Below, in pieces: positions 1 to 6,182 of a stretch of DNA of 64,000 nt (positions are counted from its first letter, which is position 1; each line of letters begins with the position of its first letter). A model generated the notes under the pieces. That model was not told the origin of the DNA and ran no database searches. It saw nothing but the letters and a program-made list of their open reading frames with translations. Made by a program: the position numbers and the translations under genes. Source of the stretch: Arcobacter aquimarinus (lineage in GTDB: Bacteria > Campylobacterota > Campylobacteria > Campylobacterales > Arcobacteraceae); NCBI RefSeq assembly GCF_013177635.1, contig NZ_CP030944.1:1736001-1800000 (forward strand), in the 5' to 3' direction.

Positions 1-775
1 AAACTTTTTCATCACCTACATCAATATTTAAAATTATTTTATTTACATCAAATTGATTTCCTAATAATTTAATAGAAGTATTTATTGCTTTTTTTATTTC
101 AAAAACTCTTTTTTGTTTATTTGGATTGAAAAAATTTCTAAAATCATCTATTGTTTCACTTAAAAAATCTATCTGTTTTTTTGTATTCTTAGAGAAATCA
201 TCAATAAATTTGTCATTTATCTCATTAAATTCATAAGAATTTTTCACATCATTACAATACAAAGATAATATATTTAAAGGTTGTTTTAATTGATGTGCGA
301 TAACCCCTATCATCTCTCCCATTGTTGCCATTTTCGACTGATGAATTAAAACTCTATCTTTTGCAGCAATCTCTTCCTCATCTGATTTTCTCTTTTCAAA
401 AATATCAATGTAAACTTTTAATTTTGAATTTAATAAAACATCATGAATTGGTTTAGTTATATATTCAACTGCTCCCAAATTATAACCTTTAGTTTTATAC
501 TCATCTTTATCATAAATGCCTGTTATAAAAATAACTGGAATATTTTTTGTTCTTTCAATATTTTTTAAATAATCAACAAATTCAAATCCATCAATTTCGG
601 GCATTTGAACATCAGTTAATATCAAATCAATATTTTCTTTCATCAATATTTCTATACCCTCTTGGGCGCTTAATGCTGAAAAAATATTAACATCGAAACT
701 ATCTTCAATCATCATTTTTAAAGAATATATATTTTCAGGAACATCATCTACTAATAAAATATTAAATCTTTCCAT
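1..775 (-). CDS. Response regulator-histidine kinase fusion (partial, 3' end outside window)
   Basis: The gene runs off the left edge, so only its first ~258 residues are visible. It opens with a CheY-like receiver: acidic pair DD at residues 10-11, phosphoacceptor Asp55 in LILTDVQMP, and a K-P pair after the last strand. A linker leads to a HisKA-type motif, IAHQLKQPLNIL, whose His would be the phosphorylated residue. No membrane segment is seen, so it is probably a soluble kinase that can itself be phosphorylated by a partner. It starts one base upstream of the stop of the kinase gene at 777-2393, so the two are probably co-transcribed and may form a phosphorelay. The ligand or output is unknown. 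Confidence 0.85.
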   Translation of the reverse strand, partial: MERFNILLVDDVPENIYSLKMMIEDSFDVNIFSALSAQEGIEILMKENIDLILTDVQMPEIDGFEFVDYLKNIERTKNIPVIFITGIYDKDEYKTKGYNLGAVEYITKPIHDVLLNSKLKVYIDIFEKRKSDEEEIAAKDRVLIHQSKMATMGEMIGVIAHQLKQPLNILSLYCNDVKNSYEFNEINDKFIDDFSKNTKKQIDFLSETIDDFRNFFNPNKQKRVFEIKKAINTSIKLLGNQFDVNKIILNIDVGDEKV

Positions 776-776
776 A

Positions 777-2393
777 TTATTTTCCTAAATAGCTTAAAAT
801 TTTTTCTAGTAATTCAGTTTGAACTAACTCTTTTTTTAAAAAATGTTCTTTATTTTCAGTTGAAGAAACAACTATAAATTTAAGATTTTTATTTCTACAA
901 TAATCTAAAAAATCATCTATTTCATTTAAGTTTTCATCATAAATAACTACCAATTCATAAATCTCACTAGAAAGAATTTCTTTAGCTTCTTCAATAAATT
1001 TGCAATAATTTAAAATAAAATCATTTTTTTTCAAATATACAGCAATTGGGAAAAAAGAACCATAATCACTATCTATTATAAGAATCTTTTCATTTTTTTG
1101 TGAAAAAGTATCTTCCTCTTTTATATCTGAATCAAAAAATACTATATCTTCAACACCATAATCTTCATCTTTTGAAGAGATAATAACCTTATCATCTGAA
1201 ATATTTTTAATATTTGTTTTTTTAGGTAAAATTAACTCAAAAGTACTTCCTTTATTAAGAACACTAAAAGCCTTAATATCAGCTCCAAGTAAAAGTGCTA
1301 ATTCTTTAGAAATAGCTAAACCAAGTCCTGTACCACCATATTTTCTAGTCGTACTACTATCTGCTTGTTTAAATCTTTCGAAAATATATTTTAATTTCTC
1401 TTCTGAAATTCCTATTCCTTGATCTACTACTTTTATTGTTATATCATTTGCGTTTTCTTCTAAAATTACTTCAATCATCCCTTTTTGAGTAAATTTTATT
1501 GCATTACTTAATAAATTTTTCAGAATTTGCTTTATTCTATGAGAATCTGTAAGTAAAATAATATTTTTAGATAAATTATTCGTTTTTAAAACTAGATTTT
1601 TTTCAATAACTAAAGGTTTCATCTCATTAACTAAATCTTCAATTAACTCATTTATATCTATTTTAGATAAATTAAGAGCGATTTCTCCTGCTTCAATTTT
1701 TGAAATATCTAAAATATCATTGATTAAAAGAAGTAAATCATTTCCACAATTATTTATAATTTTCATATTTTTAACTTGTTCTTCATCAAGTTTTTGATTT
1801 TTATTTTTGCTCATTATAGAAGAGATAACGATTATTGAATTTAAAGGAGTTTTAAGTTCATGACTCATATTTGCTAAAAAATCTGTTTTATACTTATCTG
1901 ATTCAATCAATTTTTGTTGTTGTTCTTTTAGTTCGTTAGTTAGATGTTTTAATATTTTATTTTTATTTTTCATTCTTTGAACATTTAAACATGCATCAAT
2001 ACTAATGTTTAATTTAACTATTAAATCCTGAAACATAGAAGTTATATATTCAAAATTAACTTCGAAATTTTCATAAACAATAAATAAAATACCTTTATTT
2101 AAAGGTAATATCAACACTTTTCTATTTTCTAAATCAAATGTTTTTACATACTTATAATCAGTTATTTTACTCTTCAAAAACTCTTTATCATATTCAAAAG
2201 AGTTATCATAAGATAAATATTTATGTAACAAATCATCTTCATCTAATAAATAAAAAAAACCATTGATAGCATTTGTCTCTTCTACAAAAGTAGAAAGAAC
2301 TTCTTTCATCATAATTTTTAAATCTAAACTATTACCAATTGAGCTATGACATTTATATGTCAAAGCCAAATGTTCCATGAACATAATATACAC
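777..2393 (-). CDS. Hybrid sensor histidine kinase with a degenerate receiver
   Basis: This is a 538-residue soluble kinase. Residues ~1-140 look like a GAF-type sensory domain, followed by a short coiled coil. The HisKA motif MSHELKTPLNS has its His at residue 178. The HATPase domain follows, with the N-box around LLSNAIKF and the G-box GGTGLGLAISKELA. The last ~110 residues have a receiver-like fold pattern, but the usual Lys-Pro after the fourth strand is missing and the acceptor position is poorly matched, so this receiver may not be phosphorylated. It lies directly upstream of the receiver-kinase fusion on the same strand. The signal is unknown. A start at Met6 is equally possible. Confidence 0.85.
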   Translation of the reverse strand: MYIMFMEHLALTYKCHSSIGNSLDLKIMMKEVLSTFVEETNAINGFFYLLDEDDLLHKYLSYDNSFEYDKEFLKSKITDYKYVKTFDLENRKVLILPLNKGILFIVYENFEVNFEYITSMFQDLIVKLNISIDACLNVQRMKNKNKILKHLTNELKEQQQKLIESDKYKTDFLANMSHELKTPLNSIIVISSIMSKNKNQKLDEEQVKNMKIINNCGNDLLLLINDILDISKIEAGEIALNLSKIDINELIEDLVNEMKPLVIEKNLVLKTNNLSKNIILLTDSHRIKQILKNLLSNAIKFTQKGMIEVILEENANDITIKVVDQGIGISEEKLKYIFERFKQADSSTTRKYGGTGLGLAISKELALLLGADIKAFSVLNKGSTFELILPKKTNIKNISDDKVIISSKDEDYGVEDIVFFDSDIKEEDTFSQKNEKILIIDSDYGSFFPIAVYLKKNDFILNYCKFIEEAKEILSSEIYELVVIYDENLNEIDDFLDYCRNKNLKFIVVSSTENKEHFLKKELVQTELLEKILSYLGK

Positions 2394-2518
2394 CTTATAG
2401 CACTTAAATAATACCTAATAGGTAAAAATAATACCATAATATTTGCTTCTTAGTAAAGTGATAAAATTTAATTTATATATATTTTTATAATTTTAGCTAA
2501 CTTTAATTATTAAAAGTA

Positions 2519-2524
2519 TATAAT
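2519..2524 (+). promoter_or_regulatory. Sigma70 -10 element of the tRNA cluster
   Basis: TATAAT lies 18 bases upstream of the tRNA-Gln 5' end, which suits a start just before the tRNA. No clear -35 is visible, as is usual for this phylum. Confidence 0.55.
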
Positions 2525-2542
2525 TCCGTCCACTTAAATTAT

Positions 2543-2617
2543 TGGGGTATCGCCAAGCGGTAAGGCAACGGTTTTTGGTACCGTCACTCGAAGGTTCGAA
2601 TCCTTCTACCCCATCCA
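2543..2617 (+). tRNA. tRNA-Gln(TTG)
   Basis: A full cloverleaf can be drawn. The acceptor stem TGGGGTA pairs with TACCCCA, the anticodon loop TTTTGGT gives anticodon TTG, and the T-arm contains GGTTCGAATCC. The CCA end is encoded. It is the first tRNA of a four-gene cluster. Confidence 0.95.
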
Positions 2618-2639
2618 AATTAGTTTAAGTTTTATTGTT

Positions 2640-2724
2640 GGTGAGGTTGGAGAGTGGTCAAATCCTGCGGACTGTAAATCCGCCGCCTCAGGCTTCGAAG
2701 GTTCGAATCCTTCTCTCACCACCA
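2640..2724 (+). tRNA. tRNA-Tyr(GTA)
   Basis: The acceptor stem GGTGAGG pairs with TCTCACC, and the anticodon GTA sits in GGACTGTAAATCC. A long variable arm (class II) fits tRNA-Tyr, as does the 85-nt length. CCA is encoded and is followed directly by CTTTTAAA. Confidence 0.95.
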
Positions 2725-2739
2725 CTTTTAAAAGTAAAT

Positions 2740-2815
2740 GGTTCGATAGCTCAGTCGGTAGAGCAAAGGATTGAAAATCCTTGTGTCGACAGTTCGATTC
2801 TGTCTCGAACCACCA
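2740..2815 (+). tRNA. tRNA-Phe(GAA)
   Basis: This is a 76-nt class I cloverleaf. The acceptor stem GGTTCGA pairs with TCGAACC and the anticodon is GAA in GGATTGAAAATCC. CCA is encoded and is followed by the same CTTTTAAA trailer as its neighbours. Confidence 0.95.
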
Positions 2816-2839
2816 CTTTTAAATCTTTTATACACATGT

Positions 2840-2926
2840 GCGAGTGTGGCGGAATAGGTAGACGCGCGGGACTTAAAATCCCGTTCCGGTTTCGGAGTGT
2901 GAGTTCGATTCTCACCATTCGCACCA
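2840..2926 (+). tRNA. tRNA-Leu(TAA)
   Basis: This is an 87-nt class II tRNA. The acceptor stem GCGAGTG pairs with CATTCGC, with one G-T pair. The anticodon loop CTTAAAA gives TAA, and there is a long variable arm. CCA is encoded and is followed by CTTTTAAA. Confidence 0.95.
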
Positions 2927-3092
2927 CTTTTAAACAATCCCTATTTTATGATGTTTCTAAATGAATATAGTTTTTTCATATAAATTCATATAGTAAAAAT
3001 ATTCTAATCTTAAAATTATGGTAAAAAATGCTTTATATTTATGAATAAAATCAGAAAGAAACTAATTTTATTCATTTAAATCAATACTTATT

Positions 3093-3485
3093 TTATAGTC
3101 TTATATTCATTTTTAAATAAGAAATCATATCTTTATTCAATAAAGACAAACCGTTTCTTTCAACTTTATCATTTTGTACAAATCTGTTTAATCTATTTAA
3201 ATAATCTTCTATTTTTAACTCTAATTTTTTATCGTTTACAAGTAAAATAATTTTTGCACAACTTCTTTTTATTTCTTTTATTTGAATGTTAAAATCTTCA
3301 CTATCAAGTAATAATATATCTTCTATTAATTTTGAAAATAACTCTAATTTTGTTGTTCTTGCCCATTTATTTTGTTCGATTTTCGTATTTATTTTTGTTG
3401 AAACAAAAGTATCAACTAACTTTGTAGCAACTGCTCCAACAAATGCACTTTTTGCAACTGAACTTAAAAGTGTTACATTTAGCAT
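3093..3485 (-). CDS. Hypothetical protein, 130 aa
   Basis: I do not recognise this protein. The first ~25 residues are small and hydrophobic (SSVAKSAFVGAVATKLVD), which could be a membrane-associated helix. The rest is charged and predicted helical, with no Cys or His motif. It stands alone between the tRNA cluster and the fur region, divergent from the 3612 gene. The intergenic region on its 5' side also holds a weak Fur-box-like sequence. Function unknown. It is called a gene because the frame is long for such AT-rich DNA and has no competing frame with known homology. Confidence 0.5.
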   Translation of the reverse strand: MLNVTLLSSVAKSAFVGAVATKLVDTFVSTKINTKIEQNKWARTTKLELFSKLIEDILLLDSEDFNIQIKEIKRSCAKIILLVNDKKLELKIEDYLNRLNRFVQNDKVERNGLSLLNKDMISYLKMNIRL

Positions 3486-3544
3486 AAAAATCCTTATTTA
3501 TTTTTTTAAATTATAAAGATAAAATACTTAATTTAGATTTAAAC

Positions 3545-3559
3545 TGATAATTAAAATCA
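3545..3559. promoter_or_regulatory. Possible Fur box upstream of the microprotein-fur unit
   Basis: TGATAATTAAAATCA matches 13 of 15 bases of the 7-1-7 pattern TGATAAT-N-ATTATCA. It lies 52 bases upstream of the short gene that overlaps fur, so it would fit Fur autoregulation. It is weaker than the other boxes here. Confidence 0.35.
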
Positions 3560-3611
3560 ATATTCTTTAAGAGTTTTAATGATAATATTTCTCTTTACAA
3601 AAAGGAAGTTT

Positions 3612-3728
3612 ATGAAAAAATCATCTTTATACGAAAAAAATATAAAAATTCACAGGAATTTATGGAAAGTATATCTTTTTTTAATCTTCTTTAGTATCGT
3701 AATCATTTCAATAAAAGGTTTTAATTAA
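3612..3728 (+). CDS. 38-aa single-pass membrane microprotein overlapping fur
   Basis: The frame begins at ATG with an AAAGGAAG ribosome binding site just upstream. It encodes a short basic N-terminus (MKKSSLYEKNIKIHRN) followed by one hydrophobic helix (VYLFLIFFSIVIISI). Its stop shares a base with the start codon of fur in TAATG, which suggests translational coupling. I know no family for it. The good ribosome site, the overlap and the clean membrane helix make it a likely real gene. Its role could be in Fur expression or may be unrelated to iron. Confidence 0.6.
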   Translation: MKKSSLYEKNIKIHRNLWKVYLFLIFFSIVIISIKGFN

Positions 3729-4177
3729 TGGAAAATAATCAAGAAGTTGCGTTTAATATTTTTCTAAAAAATTTCAAAAAAAATGTTTCAAAAATAGGTT
3801 TAAAAAACTCTATACAAAAAGATTATATTTTAAAAGTATTATATTTTTCAAAAGAACATTTAACAGCAGAAGAGATATCAAACAAAATAAGAGAAAATTA
3901 TAATGTGTCAATAGGAATAGCTACAGTTTATAGAGCTATGAAATTTCTGCATGATATGAAACTTGTAAATATGTTAGATGTTGGGGGAAGTTCTATTCGA
4001 TATGAATTAAGTTTGGCAGAACATCATGACCATCTAATTTGCAATAATTGCGGTGCTATTTTTGAATTTACAGATGAAATAATAGAAGAACAACAAGAAA
4101 AAGTGGCTAAAAAGAACAACTTCATTCTTAAAGAACATGTTATGACTATTTATGGACTTTGTGAAAAATGTCAATAA
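3728..4177 (+). CDS. fur: Ferric uptake regulator, Fur family
   Basis: The 149-residue protein has a winged-helix domain in residues ~20-90 (LTAEEISNKI, GIATVYRAMKFL). The HHDHLIC motif follows, with CxxC at CNNCGA and a second CEKC near the C-terminus; these are the metal-site and structural-zinc signatures of Fur proteins. Fur binds DNA as a dimer when loaded with Fe(II) and represses iron-acquisition genes. It is translationally coupled to a 38-aa membrane protein and followed immediately by a Fur box and the iron-compartment operon, and further Fur boxes lie at 8346, 8704 and 13694. A PerR-type role cannot be excluded from sequence, but the neighbouring boxes favour Fur. Confidence 0.88.
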   Translation: MENNQEVAFNIFLKNFKKNVSKIGLKNSIQKDYILKVLYFSKEHLTAEEISNKIRENYNVSIGIATVYRAMKFLHDMKLVNMLDVGGSSIRYELSLAEHHDHLICNNCGAIFEFTDEIIEEQQEKVAKKNNFILKEHVMTIYGLCEKCQ

Positions 4178-4182
4178 TTTTG

Positions 4183-4197
4183 TGATAATAATTATTA
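4183..4197. promoter_or_regulatory. Fur box of the ferrosome-like operon
   Basis: TGATAATAATTATTA matches 14 of 15 bases of the 7-1-7 consensus TGATAAT-N-ATTATCA. It lies between the fur stop and the TTG start at 4260, so it is placed to repress the six-gene operon when iron is plentiful. Confidence 0.75.
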
Positions 4198-4259
4198 ATT
4201 TTTAATAAGTTTAAATTAATTTTCAATTAGAAAAAATGTTCATAGTGAAAGGATAGATT

Positions 4260-4574
4260 TTGATAAGTACAGAAGATATTATAAAAATTGCTAGTTTTTT
4301 TTCTATTATTGCTCATACACCTGGAAGATTAAGAGTTAGAGTAAATCCCAAAATCAAAGATTCAGGTGGAAATATAACAATAGCAGATATAGAAAATTTG
4401 CCAAATAAAATAGAAGGAATAATTAGTATTAAAATAAATAAAATTATTGCTTCTGTTACAATTATGTATGACCCTAAAATATTTAGTCCAAAACTTTGGG
4501 AAGATTTAATAAAAAATCAAAATATTGAAGAGTTAACACAACTAATAAATAAACTTGCAAAGGAGGTTATTTAG
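4260..4574 (+). CDS. Stand-alone HMA-like domain protein of the ferrosome-like operon
   Basis: The 104-residue protein starts at TTG with GAAAGGAT upstream. Residues 19-28 read HTPGRLRVRV, followed by a beta-alpha-beta-beta pattern typical of the HMA_2-type fold, but there is no CxxC metal site. The same TP-x-RLR motif occurs at the N-terminus of the ATPase encoded at 6183 (TPLRLRYK, residues 11-18), so this looks like a free-standing copy of that domain. It may bind the ATPase or a partner rather than carry metal by cysteines. Its stop abuts the TTG start of the next gene, so it is probably the first gene of the operon. Confidence 0.7.
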   Translation: MISTEDIIKIASFFSIIAHTPGRLRVRVNPKIKDSGGNITIADIENLPNKIEGIISIKINKIIASVTIMYDPKIFSPKLWEDLIKNQNIEELTQLINKLAKEVI

Positions 4575-5261
4575 TTGGAAACAAATATAGATGAAGCACT
4601 ATTAATGAGTGCAAGAGTAGATGAAAATAGCCAAATTCCTATAATTTCGCAGATTTTAAGAATTGCTGTTTATGATGAGTTTAAAGCCTATGAAACCTAC
4701 ACAAAAATAATTGAAAAATTTGGATTAGTTCAACCTTTTGTAAATATAAAAGAGGCTGAAGCTGTCCATTATGCTGCACTTATTCAACTAATGCAAAAAT
4801 ATAATGTTGAAGTTCCTATAAATAACTGGGCTTCTAAAATAGAAGTACCAAACACACTTATTGAGTGTTGTGAAATGGGAGTTGCAGGAGAGATTAATAA
4901 TATTGCTATGTATAACAATTTATTAAGTTATGCTAATGAAGCTGATATAAAAGATGTTTTATTTAAACTTCAAGCTGCATCTTTTAATAATCACCTTCCT
5001 GCTTTTAGAAATTGTGTAATAGCTCATTATAATAATGGTGCAACAAATAATAACGTAACTCAAGAAAATATCATGGAAAAACTAGGTGAATATCAAGTTA
5101 TTTTAGATGATATTATGAGTGGAAATATAGATGAAAACTCTATATCGAAAATCTTTTCAAAACTAAATCTTTCGATGGTTAGCGGTGCTGTTTTAGGTGG
5201 TGCAATAATTGCTTTATTGAACACTTATAATGCAAAACAAGAGAATGAATCAAAGGAGTAG
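4575..5261 (+). CDS. Membrane-anchored ferritin-like (DUF2202-type) protein
   Basis: The TTG start directly follows the preceding stop and has a perfect AGGAGG at 4561-4566. Residues ~25-150 form a four-helix bundle with candidate di-iron ligands E35 or E40, the ExxH pair E62/H65, E106 and H140. The phrase FVNIKEAEAVHYAALI is typical of DUF2202-like ferritin proteins. Near the C-terminus (201-218) a hydrophobic glycine-rich segment, GAVLGGAIIALL, should insert into a membrane. A ferroxidase held on a membrane beside a P-type ATPase fits iron oxidation or mineral nucleation in a lipid-bounded compartment. The activity is inferred. Confidence 0.75.
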   Translation: METNIDEALLMSARVDENSQIPIISQILRIAVYDEFKAYETYTKIIEKFGLVQPFVNIKEAEAVHYAALIQLMQKYNVEVPINNWASKIEVPNTLIECCEMGVAGEINNIAMYNNLLSYANEADIKDVLFKLQAASFNNHLPAFRNCVIAHYNNGATNNNVTQENIMEKLGEYQVILDDIMSGNIDENSISKIFSKLNLSMVSGAVLGGAIIALLNTYNAKQENESKE

Positions 5262-5264
5262 AAA

Positions 5265-5456
5265 ATGGCTTTACCATTTATTTTAGGAGTAGCAGTTGGT
5301 GCAGGTGCTGTAATAGCATATAAAAACAAAGAGTTACTAAAACAAAAGAGTTCAAAACTATTTGATAAGTCAAAAGATTTTGCAAATCAAACTATAAAAA
5401 AAACAAAAGATAATTTAGAAGAAAAATGTGAAGCAGAAAAAAAGGAAAATGAATGA
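5265..5456 (+). CDS. Small glycine-zipper membrane protein, YtxH-like
   Basis: The 63-residue protein has a ribosome site AAAGGAG and an ATG start. One membrane segment, PFILGVAVGAGAVIAYKNK (residues 4-22), carries GxxxG spacing. A strongly charged amphipathic tail rich in Lys and Glu follows. This GxxxGA...YKNK layout recurs in the neighbours at 4575 (C-terminus) and 5808, and resembles small proteins that partner P-type ATPases or curve membranes. It overlaps the next gene by four bases (ATGA). Its function is unknown; scaffolding of the compartment membrane is a guess. Confidence 0.75.
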   Translation: MALPFILGVAVGAGAVIAYKNKELLKQKSSKLFDKSKDFANQTIKKTKDNLEEKCEAEKKENE

Positions 5457-5815
5457 AAGAGATAGTTATTGATACAGGAGCACCAAGAAATGTTTTGGGT
5501 CACGTTATAAGTGGTGCAATTGCAAGTGCTGTAATAAGTGGAGCAATTAATTACAAAAAAGCTCAAAGTAGACAAATCACAAAAAAAGATGCCATTAAAG
5601 ATACAATAAAAAGAACTTCACAAGGTGCAATTGCAACAGGAAGTGCAATTGCAACGGCTAATTATTTAGGTCAAAAAGGTGGATTATTTAAAGCTCTAAC
5701 AGCTGCAAGTATTGGAATGATGGGAATATATGCCATTGAAGTAATTGAAGAGAAACTTGATCAAAAATATTTAACAAATGAAAATTGTCATTTAGAGGAG
5801 AATATAGATGAATAA
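5453..5815 (+). CDS. Glycine-rich membrane protein of the ferrosome-like operon
   Basis: The 120-residue protein overlaps the upstream gene by ATGA and the next by eight bases. It has two or three stretches of small residues (GHVISGAIASAVISGAI at 16-32, GAIATGSAIATANYLG at 58-73, ALTAASIGMMGIYAI at 81-95) separated by basic segments. These are glycine zippers likely to pack as membrane helices. The C-terminus is acidic. I do not recognise a named family. Its close packing with the ATPase and ferritin-like genes suggests a structural part in the same membrane system. Confidence 0.7.
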   Translation: MKEIVIDTGAPRNVLGHVISGAIASAVISGAINYKKAQSRQITKKDAIKDTIKRTSQGAIATGSAIATANYLGQKGGLFKALTAASIGMMGIYAIEVIEEKLDQKYLTNENCHLEENIDE

Positions 5816-6179
5816 TCAAAATCTACAACAAAATATACAAACAAATCAATATGATATGAATATTGAGAATAGCAGAGCAAAAACTCTTCAAACAAGTGCT
5901 AATATCAATCAAAATCCATATATCAATCAAAATATAAATCCTTTACAAACTCCTATGCAAACACCTGCTCCTGTTCAAAATGGTTTTTTTAATGGTGATT
6001 TTGTAAAAGGTGCATTAATTGGTGCAGCTGTAACTTATCTTTTAACAAATAAAAATGCTCAAGAGGGTATTTTTAAAGCTTTTGGAAAAGGAAGTGAACT
6101 TTTTAGCGCTGGAATTGAAGAGTTAAAAGAGAGATATGAAGATGCTAAAGCTCAAATGCAAAGCCATCATCAAGAATAA
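5808..6179 (+). CDS. Asn/Gln-rich membrane protein with glycine zipper and His tail
   Basis: The first ~58 residues of this 123-aa protein are Asn/Gln-rich and probably disordered, ending in a Pro-rich stretch (PLQTPMQTPAPVQ). A membrane segment, VKGALIGAAVTYLLTNKNAQ (66-85), then follows the same GxxxG-KNK pattern as the 5265 product. The tail is a charged helix ending in HHQE, which could bind metal weakly. It lies four bases upstream of the ATPase. Small single-helix partners of P-type ATPases such as mycobacterial PacL offer an analogy, but homology is not shown. Confidence 0.7.
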   Translation: MNNQNLQQNIQTNQYDMNIENSRAKTLQTSANINQNPYINQNINPLQTPMQTPAPVQNGFFNGDFVKGALIGAAVTYLLTNKNAQEGIFKAFGKGSELFSAGIEELKERYEDAKAQMQSHHQE

Positions 6180-6182
6180 AAA

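Larger units (their letters stand above)
2725..2934 (+). repeat. Repeated tRNA 3' trailer CTTTTAAA
   Basis: The octamer CTTTTAAA follows the encoded CCA of three consecutive tRNAs, at 2725-2732, 2816-2823 and 2927-2934, so the 12-mer ACCACTTTTAAA occurs three times. The tRNA-Gln trailer differs. It may be a processing signal or a relic of tRNA duplication. Confidence 0.7.

Noticed and set aside
2635-2964. Open frame spanning three tRNAs on the plus strand, and a matching one on the minus strand (2728-2937)
   Set aside because: They lie entirely across tRNA genes and their trailers; the translation is an artefact.
3577-3594. TGATAATATTTCTC as another Fur half-box before fur
   Set aside because: Only the left half matches; the right arm has no symmetry.
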